Assembly: GCA_017551425.1 (NCBI GenBank)
Contig: JAFZLQ010000002.1
Span: 1 to 12,462, forward strand
DNA length: 12,462 bases
Direction: 5' to 3'
Origin: Bacteroidales bacterium
GTDB taxonomy: Bacteria > Bacteroidota > Bacteroidia > Bacteroidales > UBA932
Position 1 is the first letter of the stretch; each line of letters starts with the position of its first letter. The notes under the pieces were generated by a model, which ran no database searches, was not told the DNA's origin, and saw only the letters and a program-made list of their open reading frames with translations. This document shows positions 1-5,489 of this stretch, piece by piece. The position numbers and the translations under genes are program-made.

Positions 1-351
1 GAAGATATCGACAATCTCCTGGCGCACTATGCTGACCGGATGGCGCGAGCCGAGGGGGTAGGGGTCTCCGGGCATGGAGAGATCCTGCCTGGGTGCGCCG
101 TCCGTGCCTTCGTCGCCGACGGTGCCTTTGAGCTCCTCGATACGGGCCTGGGCCTTCTGCTTGAGCTCGTTGAGAACCTTGCCGAATTCTGCCTTCTGCG
201 CCTTGTCTATGGTGCGGAACTCGTCGAAGAGCGCGGTGATTTCACCTTTCTTTCCGAGCAGGCGAACGCGGAGTTCTTCAACTTCCTTGGCGGTCTTGCA
301 CTTGATTCCTTCGAGCGACGCGGCAATGCGGTCTATGTCTTCTCTTTTCAT
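1..351 (-). CDS. pheS: Phenylalanyl-tRNA synthetase alpha subunit, N-terminal part (cut by window edge)
   Basis: Read on the minus strand from the ATG at 351 to the window edge, this gives 117 codons with no stop. PheS is the catalytic subunit of the cytoplasmic alpha2-beta2 enzyme that charges tRNA-Phe. The visible part is the N-terminal helical (coiled-coil, tRNA-binding) region, with the family-typical RLLGKKGEITALFDEF at about residues 28-43 and a charged helix up to about residue 75. The linker DLSMPGDPYPLGSRHPVSIV, at about 92-111, leads into the catalytic domain. The catalytic core lies outside the window. The start overlaps the upstream stop as ATGA (348-351), which implies translational coupling to the small exported protein before it. 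No Shine-Dalgarno is seen; the bases before the ATG are A-rich, as is common in Bacteroidota. Identification is by motif recognition and is firm. Confidence 0.93.
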   Translation of the reverse strand, partial: MKREDIDRIAASLEGIKCKTAKEVEELRVRLLGKKGEITALFDEFRTIDKAQKAEFGKVLNELKQKAQARIEELKGTVGDEGTDGAPRQDLSMPGDPYPLGSRHPVSIVRQEIVDIF

Positions 352-755
352 TGCTTGTTCTTTTTGGCGGCGCGCTTATCCCTTGCCTTCTTGTCCCGGG
401 CTGCGCCTGACTTTTCGTATTTGACCCACTGGGTTTCATCGAACACCTTGTGGAAGGACTGGTATATCTGCTCCATCCACTTGTCCTGGACGTCGTAGTA
501 AATATCTGAGTTTGAAACCTTTGCGTTTGACAGTTCGGAATACTCCTTCTGCAGGGCGGCATAGTCGTGGGTGAGGATGCTGTCCACATAGAATACCTGC
601 CAGTCCTCGAGGTCCAGGAGGGCGGACAGGTGGTCTATCTGCTTCTCTATGGCCTCGTAGAACTCTTTCTCGCGCTCTTTTTCCGACTTCTGCTGCTGCG
701 CAAGGCACAGTACCGGCAGAAGGGAAAGCGCAAGTATGACGGCAAACTTTTTCAT
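348..755 (-). CDS. Small exported protein of unknown function (135 aa)
   Basis: The start at 755 was chosen because it gives a clear signal peptide: MKKFAVILALSLLPVLCLAQ, with likely cleavage after CLA. A promoter -7 box also lies just upstream. A longer reading up to 977 would run back into the peptidase gene and lose the signal peptide. The mature part, about 115 residues, is helical and charged: KEREKEFYEAIEKQIDHLSA, then LEDWQVFYVDSILTHDY and DIYYDVQDKWMEQIYQSFHK. It ends in a very basic tail (DKKARDKRAAKKNKQ). It has no membrane segment after the signal, no cysteine in the mature part and no recognisable catalytic motif. I believe similar short periplasmic proteins occur in other Bacteroidales, but I know no function. 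The stop overlaps the pheS start (ATGA), so the two genes are probably co-transcribed; this is conserved-context reasoning, not evidence of a role in translation. Confidence 0.85.
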   Translation of the reverse strand: MKKFAVILALSLLPVLCLAQQQKSEKEREKEFYEAIEKQIDHLSALLDLEDWQVFYVDSILTHDYAALQKEYSELSNAKVSNSDIYYDVQDKWMEQIYQSFHKVFDETQWVKYEKSGAARDKKARDKRAAKKNKQ

Positions 756-763
756 ACAGGCCA

Positions 764-771
764 CAAAGTTA
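764..771 (-). promoter_or_regulatory. Bacteroidota-type -7 promoter box for the 135-aa exported protein and pheS
   Basis: On the minus strand the box reads TAACTTTG, a full match to the Bacteroidota primary sigma factor consensus TAnnTTTG. It ends 8 bases before the ATG at 755, so the transcript leader would be only a few bases long. A good TTTG at the expected -33 distance is missing; TTGG at 796-799 is 24 bp away. An A-rich run on the plus strand (T-run on minus, 772-780) lies directly upstream. Confidence 0.55.
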
Positions 772-784
772 GAAAAAAAACGCT

Positions 785-2491
785 TTATCGCACCTCCAAT
801 ATCGCACCGTTGTCGCGGGCGACCGCGGCTTTCCAGCGCTCGGTGTAGCCGGGCTGGGTGAGCCCCTCGGGAATGCCGGGGGAGTATTTGGTATGCAGGA
901 AGTTGCCGTCGGCGTCCTGGGCCTTCACATTGCCGTCGATGAATTTGACGGTGAGGGTTTCCTCGAGCTCCACCCATTTGGCGAACTGCTCCTGGGCGTG
1001 TCCGACGCTGAAGGAGGTGAGTTTCTTGAGCAGCTTGCGCACCGCGCGTTTCGAGCCCTTGCCATAGACTTTGAGCATCTGCTGGTCGAACTGGGACACC
1101 TCAGTCATCATGCGGTTCTCGTACGCGTTCACTTCTGCGCGCACCACAGGCTCCATTGCGTCGTACATCCTGTAGCATGCGTTGGTCACGCGGTTGTTGA
1201 TCCAGAATTGGGACGTCGGGCTGTAGTGCAGCAGGTCTCCGTTCCCCTCGCGCACGCATTCCGGCACCTTCTTGGTGTTGACGTAAATGGGTGTGAGATA
1301 GGAGGTTGCGGCATCGTCGCAGCCGAACCAGAGGAGGCTTCCGATCTCGTCGGGGAGCCATCCTCGGGCCTGGCCGACGAACCAGAACCCCGTTTGCTGG
1401 GTGGCGATGGCGCGCTCGTTCACGTAGGTCTTTCCGTCCACCTTGAAGTTCATCGGACGCCACCTGTATGGGCAGGCGTTGCCGCCGGCGCCAATATCAA
1501 CACGCATGTCCATGGGCGTACCCTCGAAGTGGTCGCGCATTACGTCGGCGATGTCTTTTACGCTGAGTTTGCGGGACGGTTTGACGAAAAGGGGCATCTC
1601 GCCGGCCAGGTCGTACCCCATGGCATAGTCGAGCCAGTCGGAGGCGGGGCGGGTGACCTCGGCGCCGTCCTGCTCGTAGGTGAAGCTGCCGTCGCAAAGT
1701 ATGTTGAAGGCTGACCAGGCACGGGCGTCGCAGGCGCGGGCACCGCCGAAGTCGAGCGGATTGTAAGCGTCGCGGAAGCTGAAGTCCTCGTCGGAGCCGC
1801 TGTACCAGCCCTTGCTGCGGGCGAATTCGGCCACGTCGGGAGCGTACATGCAGTTCTCAGGGTCGTTCCAGGGGAAACGGGTAATGCGGCACTGGTTGGC
1901 GTGCGCGCAGATGTATCCGTCGGGGATGCGGCGGGCCACCCAGACTATGCCCTTGTTGTCGGAACCCTTGCCCACGAGGTCCATCACCCAGGCCTCTTTG
2001 GGGTCTGCGATGCTGAAGCTCTCGCCCTCTGAAGGATAGCCGTATCCGTTGGCCAGAGACACTATTGTTTCTATGGCCTCACGTGCGGAGGATGCCCTCT
2101 GCAGGGCGATGTAAATCAGTGAGCCATAGTCCATTATGCCGTTGGTATCGACCTGCTCTTCGCGGCCGCCCCAGGTGGTTTCCCCTATGATGAGCTGGCG
2201 GACGTTCATGTTGCCCACGGTCTGCCAGGTGCGTTCAGCCTGGGCGATGCGGCCCGTCGGGCGTGCGGTGTCCCACTCGGTTATGTCCAGCCACGAGCCC
2301 GCCTTCCACTTTCCGCCCGGGCGGAAGTAAAGCTCGCCGTAGAGCCAGTGGGAGTCGGCGGCGTAGGAAACCATGGCGGAGCCGTCTATGCTGGCCCCGG
2401 GGCTGACTATGACGTTTGTGCATGCGTCCGCCCTGAATGAGAGCGCGAGGACGGCCACTGCGGCGGCAAGGAAATAGCGTTTGTTTATCAT
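785..2491 (-). CDS. Secreted C69-family dipeptidase (Ntn hydrolase)
   Basis: This is a 568-residue member of peptidase family C69 (PepD/U34 dipeptidases), which release amino acids from short peptides. The signal peptide MINKRYFLAAAVAVLALSFR is followed by ADA and then Cys24. Cleavage after ADA would expose Cys24 as the N-terminal nucleophile, the hallmark of this autoprocessed Ntn-hydrolase fold. Family motifs follow: ACTNVIVSPGASIDGSAM (23-40), LIIGETTWGGREE (100-112) and GESFSIADPKEAWVMDLVGKG (around 156-176). Length fits the secreted Bacteroidales forms. The protein probably acts in the periplasm or outside the cell in peptide nutrition. The gene starts 11 bp after the stop of the large lipoprotein gene, with no promoter between them, so it probably belongs to that operon. 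The exact dipeptide specificity cannot be read from sequence. Confidence 0.9.
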   Translation of the reverse strand: MINKRYFLAAAVAVLALSFRADACTNVIVSPGASIDGSAMVSYAADSHWLYGELYFRPGGKWKAGSWLDITEWDTARPTGRIAQAERTWQTVGNMNVRQLIIGETTWGGREEQVDTNGIMDYGSLIYIALQRASSAREAIETIVSLANGYGYPSEGESFSIADPKEAWVMDLVGKGSDNKGIVWVARRIPDGYICAHANQCRITRFPWNDPENCMYAPDVAEFARSKGWYSGSDEDFSFRDAYNPLDFGGARACDARAWSAFNILCDGSFTYEQDGAEVTRPASDWLDYAMGYDLAGEMPLFVKPSRKLSVKDIADVMRDHFEGTPMDMRVDIGAGGNACPYRWRPMNFKVDGKTYVNERAIATQQTGFWFVGQARGWLPDEIGSLLWFGCDDAATSYLTPIYVNTKKVPECVREGNGDLLHYSPTSQFWINNRVTNACYRMYDAMEPVVRAEVNAYENRMMTEVSQFDQQMLKVYGKGSKRAVRKLLKKLTSFSVGHAQEQFAKWVELEETLTVKFIDGNVKAQDADGNFLHTKYSPGIPEGLTQPGYTERWKAAVARDNGAILEVR

Positions 2492-2502
2492 AAGTAGGGA
2501 TG

Positions 2503-5028
2503 TTAATTCACGGGAATGCTTACGTAATCCTTCAGTTCGCCCCAGGCGTACTCGACCGAAATGGGAACAAGCAGGGTGGAGCCGGACAGATCTGTGGTGT
2601 TATTGGCGAAAGCAAGGACATACTCGCCAAGTTTATCGGCAGTTTCGATGTCTAATGTGTTGGTGGGGAGGCTGGCATAAGCATTGTCTTTCTTTGCCAG
2701 CCAGATCCTCGCACTGATGCTGGCGCTCTTGAGGTCCTGTCTGGTACCGGAGCGCTCTACAAGAATGTTGTCAATATCAACCGTAATACGCCTGACTCCG
2801 TAATAACCATACCATTCTACCGTGGGGTTTGCCGCGTCCGGATAGTAAGCCGGCCTGTATTCATCGTACAAGGAATTATATACGAACAACGGGAAGCCGG
2901 TATAATAGTAAGTAGGATTCCAGTCGTACAGACTGAACAATCTGCCTATCGGAACGGTTTCGCCCATGGGCATCCCCTCGTGGAAGGAAACGTCTGCGGA
3001 AGTCAACATGTACAGGGGGCGGAGGAATCTCAGGTTGATTATTTCTTCTCCCAGCAGGATACGGCAGCCGGAAGCGTCATCTGTGGAATAGGCCGCCAGG
3101 CGCACCTTGCAGTACAGTTTCTCGGAAACATTGTAAGCCGTTGACGGGTACATATTGAGAAGGGCCTTGGAGATGTAGTCCGGATCGTCGTCGGGCAGGG
3201 ACCCGTTCCCGGGAGCGTGGTTCGGGTGCACAAAAGTCATCAAACCGGTTTGGGGATCCAGGGTTACAACAGGGTCGTTAACCGTGGTCATGCCTGCGTG
3301 ATCATATCCGGTGCCGACCGGGTAAGTGCTTTGGTAATAGAGAGTTGAACCGTCCTGGGAGACCTTCCATCTTTTCGAACCTGTTCCAAAGGGATTTGCG
3401 ATTGCAGGCTGCTGGGCCTGAGGGGCGAAGGTCCATTCAATTACAACGTTTCCGGAGACAGCAGGGCTCAGCTGAATGGTGTGGTATACCCAGTCGTCGG
3501 TAAGGAGTTTGTCAAAGACGGTGACGTCGGTGTTCCCGATAGCGTTTCGGCGCCACTGGTCAGGGACACGTACGTTGCGGCGTACCGTATTGTTGTAGCC
3601 GTCTATGTCATTGAACCAATACGTCGGATTGTGCTGGAGAAGCTGGACGGAAGCATCGTTGTCAAGCTTGATCTTGAAGCCAAGCATGAAATGAGTATAG
3701 TTGTGGTAAAAATGGGCGTAGAGGGTAACGGTCTTGCCGTTGAGGACACGGAGCTGGTCCTTCTGGGCCTTTGTCAAAGATATCCGGAAGCAGTCGTTTG
3801 CAGTGCTGCCCGGGTCGTTAGGACTATAACCGGCATCAGGAACAAAAGTAATGGTGCCGTATTTGAAATCGGAATTCACGTCGCTGTTGTCCAGCCTTTC
3901 GGCGGTGTAGTCGCTTTCGGAACGACCGGACCTGCCGTTCTTCAGGATATACGTCTCGAGTACGTAAACCGATGGATTGGTGGTAACAGGATTTGTCTTT
4001 TTGAGCTCGGGAATGTAATACTTGCGGAAGTAAGCGTAGTCCATGGCCAGGTAATCTTCAAGAGTCACCAGGCTCCCGGCTTCAACAGACAAATTGTCTT
4101 CGTTGCAGGTATAAGGTATTCTGGTGCTGGAAAGATCCGATACTACAAACCCGTAATAATCAGGCTCGATAACCGGTTCTACATAATCTTCCCAGTTGGC
4201 GGCGTTGCCGAGACCGACCATCCTGGGCTTGCCGCTGTTGGAAACGGTACTTATACTGTTTCCTGTAGTCTGGACTTTGACAAGATTGTCGGAGCTGTCA
4301 TATCCCAATATGGTAATGCCCTGTTTGAAATTGACAGGCAGGATCGATACAAAGAAATCCCGGCTTTGCCCGGAGGTGATCACGGTAACAGTCTTCGATC
4401 CCTGGGAAGGCGCCGCAACCAGGAGGGTTCCGTTCGAATATGCAAGATCAAGTAAACCTGAACTGGCAGTGATTGTTTCATCGTTGTTTCCGCGGATGAC
4501 CACTTTGGAAACACCGGGCGCAGAAGTGAACCTGAGGATACCGGTGACATTGAGGAAATGCATGTCCGGGTCGAAGACGTCGGTCTTGAATGCAGCGCAG
4601 GCATGAGCGTCGGAGAAAGACGTGTATGACTGGACATCGAGCGCAGGGCTTTGTATGCGCATCTTGTCCGCTCCGCTCCCGGAGTCGTCTATCACCCCTC
4701 CGTAAACGGCGTATATGTAATTGTCGTCGGGGCTGCTCAGGTAGATTGTTACGCTTGCCGAGCCGCCATCCACGTTTACATCTGCGGTTTTGACGCCGCC
4801 GGATCCGGTATAATACATTATCCGGTCTCCGTCTGCCCAGTTAACGTCCGCCTTGCCGTTCTCCGGGCTGGAAAGGACTGTCTTGACTTCCGGGTCGAAG
4901 GACAGCCGGTACGTCATTTCGGTAATGGAAGGACCCTCGTTTTCTTCTTTGGTGGTGCAGGATACCGCCGCCGCTGCCGCGATGAGCAGGATGGCCAATG
5001 AAATAAGATGCTTTCTCATAACCGTCAT
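2503..5028 (-). CDS. Large surface lipoprotein with fimbrillin-like N-terminus
   Basis: About 841 residues. A lipoprotein signal peptide (MRKHLISLAILLIAAAAAVSC) ends in the lipobox AVSC. The Cys is followed by an acidic stretch (TTKEENEGPS) of the kind that sends Bacteroidales lipoproteins to the cell surface. The next part, with FDPEVKTVLSSPENGKADVN followed by WADGDRIMYYTG, matches the 'TKTVL...W..GD.I' pattern found at the N-terminus of fimbrillin-like and related Bacteroidales surface proteins. The remaining ~550 residues are rich in Tyr, Asn and beta-prone segments, and I recognise no enzyme motif. The C-terminal strand (EYAWGELKDYVSIPV) looks like an Ig-like beta domain. Two starts are possible: 5028, which overlaps the stop of the upstream 43-codon ORF (ATGA), and 5019, which begins directly at MRKHL. 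I prefer 5028 for coupling; an upstream ATG at 5043 is less likely. Base composition looks poorer in GC than the flanking genes. Binding or structural role is a guess. Confidence 0.8.
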   Translation of the reverse strand: MTVMRKHLISLAILLIAAAAAVSCTTKEENEGPSITEMTYRLSFDPEVKTVLSSPENGKADVNWADGDRIMYYTGSGGVKTADVNVDGGSASVTIYLSSPDDNYIYAVYGGVIDDSGSGADKMRIQSPALDVQSYTSFSDAHACAAFKTDVFDPDMHFLNVTGILRFTSAPGVSKVVIRGNNDETITASSGLLDLAYSNGTLLVAAPSQGSKTVTVITSGQSRDFFVSILPVNFKQGITILGYDSSDNLVKVQTTGNSISTVSNSGKPRMVGLGNAANWEDYVEPVIEPDYYGFVVSDLSSTRIPYTCNEDNLSVEAGSLVTLEDYLAMDYAYFRKYYIPELKKTNPVTTNPSVYVLETYILKNGRSGRSESDYTAERLDNSDVNSDFKYGTITFVPDAGYSPNDPGSTANDCFRISLTKAQKDQLRVLNGKTVTLYAHFYHNYTHFMLGFKIKLDNDASVQLLQHNPTYWFNDIDGYNNTVRRNVRVPDQWRRNAIGNTDVTVFDKLLTDDWVYHTIQLSPAVSGNVVIEWTFAPQAQQPAIANPFGTGSKRWKVSQDGSTLYYQSTYPVGTGYDHAGMTTVNDPVVTLDPQTGLMTFVHPNHAPGNGSLPDDDPDYISKALLNMYPSTAYNVSEKLYCKVRLAAYSTDDASGCRILLGEEIINLRFLRPLYMLTSADVSFHEGMPMGETVPIGRLFSLYDWNPTYYYTGFPLFVYNSLYDEYRPAYYPDAANPTVEWYGYYGVRRITVDIDNILVERSGTRQDLKSASISARIWLAKKDNAYASLPTNTLDIETADKLGEYVLAFANNTTDLSGSTLLVPISVEYAWGELKDYVSIPVN

Positions 5029-5156
5029 GCTTTTTCTGTCCAATCCACTTCTTCGTACTCGTACGAATCTATGTCCGTTGAATAGCAGAGCAAGTCCGCC
5101 TCAGGATAGTCCGCCCAGCAGGTACGGGGCTCGGTGTAAGGTCGTTTGTCTTTCAT
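5025..5156 (-). CDS. 43-residue peptide leading the lipoprotein/peptidase operon
   Basis: This short ORF begins 20 bases downstream of a near-perfect Bacteroidota promoter and stops in an ATGA overlap with the lipoprotein gene. Both position and coupling argue that it is translated. It begins MKDKRPYTEPRTCWADYP, followed by EADLLCYSTD, and ends in an acidic aromatic tail (IDSYEYEEVDWTEKA). It has no hydrophobic signal or membrane segment, and has two cysteines (residues 13 and 24). From memory, Bacteroidales genomes often carry short proteins of this kind (basic start, Y..P motif, acidic tail) next to genes for fimbrillin-like lipoproteins; their role is not known to me. It could equally be a leader peptide that matters only for translation of the next gene. 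Confidence 0.6.
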   Translation of the reverse strand: MKDKRPYTEPRTCWADYPEADLLCYSTDIDSYEYEEVDWTEKA

Positions 5157-5176
5157 ATCGGAATACTCAGATTCCA

Positions 5177-5207
5177 CAAAGATACGTCATTCTGCATTGA
5201 AATCAAA
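5177..5207 (-). promoter_or_regulatory. Consensus Bacteroidota promoter for the peptide/lipoprotein/C69 operon
   Basis: On the minus strand, TTTG (5204-5207) is separated by exactly 19 bases from TATCTTTG (5177-5184). This matches the Bacteroidota primary sigma factor consensus (-33 TTTG, -7 TAnnTTTG). The expected transcript start, about 4-5 bases further on, would give a leader of roughly 15 bases before the 43-codon ORF. This is the best promoter in the window. Confidence 0.8.
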
Positions 5208-5261
5208 CCCTGACAATTTGTCACTGGAATAAAACTTGACCGAACTGAATACGGTCGGTTG

Positions 5262-5301
5262 AGATCCTTCGTCGGGCTCCGCCCTCCTCAGGATGACAGA
5301 A
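5262..5301. repeat. REP-like palindrome, left copy
   Basis: An imperfect palindrome running from AGATCCTTCG to CTCAGGATGACAGAA. Outer arms ATCCT/AGGAT and inner arms GGGC/GCCC can pair. Together with the copy at 5434-5463, which lies in the opposite orientation, it frames the tandem array between them. Elements of this type, with the ends GTCATTC...GAATCT or their complement, are scattered through many bacterial genomes. Confidence 0.65.
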
Positions 5302-5306
5302 GGGAC

Positions 5307-5416
5307 GTCGCCGCCACCTGCCGCTTGCTGGTCGCCGCCACCTGCCGCTTGCCGGTCGCCGCCACCTGCCGCTTGCTGGTCGCCGCCACCTGTCGCTTGC
5401 CGGTCGCCGCCACCTG
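5307..5416. repeat. 24-bp tandem repeat array (4 full copies plus a 14-base partial)
   Basis: Copies start at 5307, 5331, 5355, 5379 and 5403. Each opens with GTCGCCGCCACCTG and continues with CGCTTG after a short variable link. The copies alternate at their end (CTG, CCG, CTG, CCG), which suggests a 48-bp higher-order unit that was itself duplicated; the fourth copy has one extra C-to-T change. Because 24 is a multiple of three, the array stays open in several frames and yields low-complexity translations (PPPAACWS on plus, GGGDQQAA on minus). I do not consider these real proteins. Confidence 0.9.
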
Positions 5417-5433
5417 TTGACACCAGGGCGCTT

Positions 5434-5463
5434 TTCTGTCATTCTGAGCGCAGCGAAGAATCT
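5434..5463. repeat. REP-like palindrome, right copy (inverted relative to left)
   Basis: Runs from TTCTGTCATTCTGAG to CGAAGAATCT. Its reverse complement aligns with the element at 5262-5301: both start AGAT(T/C)CTTCG and end CTCAG(A/G)ATGACAGAA, with a shorter centre here. The outer arms ATTCT/AGAAT can pair. Translation of this element gives the familiar spurious HSERSEES string, a sign of a dispersed non-coding repeat rather than a gene. Confidence 0.7.
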
Positions 5464-5475
5464 ACTCCACCGGCC

Positions 5476-5481
5476 AGGAGG
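5476..5481 (+). promoter_or_regulatory. Strong Shine-Dalgarno sequence of clpB
   Basis: AGGAGG lies 8 bases before the ATG at 5490, with an A/T-rich spacer (AAACAATT). No other gene in this window has a comparable site, and Bacteroidota genes usually lack one. It fixes the clpB start, which matters because the protein is N-terminally short. Confidence 0.8.
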
Positions 5482-5489
5482 AAACAATT

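Noticed and set aside
772..780. T-run on the minus strand as terminator of the C69 gene
   Set aside because: No GC-rich stem precedes it; it is better seen as AT-rich DNA next to the promoter of the next gene.
756..977. Longer start for the 135-aa exported protein
   Set aside because: It would overlap the C69 peptidase gene by almost 200 bp and bury the signal peptide; the -7 box at 764-771 supports the short start.
893..1714. A 273-codon open frame antisense to the C69 peptidase
   Set aside because: No motif, and the sense frame carries the signal peptide, the Cys nucleophile and family motifs.
3481..4455. A 324-codon open frame antisense to the lipoprotein gene
   Set aside because: No recognisable motif, signal or promoter; the opposite frame is a continuous lipoprotein with a clear signal peptide and coupled upstream ORF.
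5186..5194. GTCATTCTG near the operon promoter as a third REP copy
   Set aside because: Only nine bases match and no palindrome partner follows, so chance is likely.
5241..5261. ACCGA/TCGGT inverted repeat near the REP as an operator or terminator
   Set aside because: Only a 5-bp stem with an 11-base loop and no T-run; too weak to call.
5307..5416. CRISPR array
   Set aside because: The units are directly adjacent with no spacers between them, and no cas gene is in the window.
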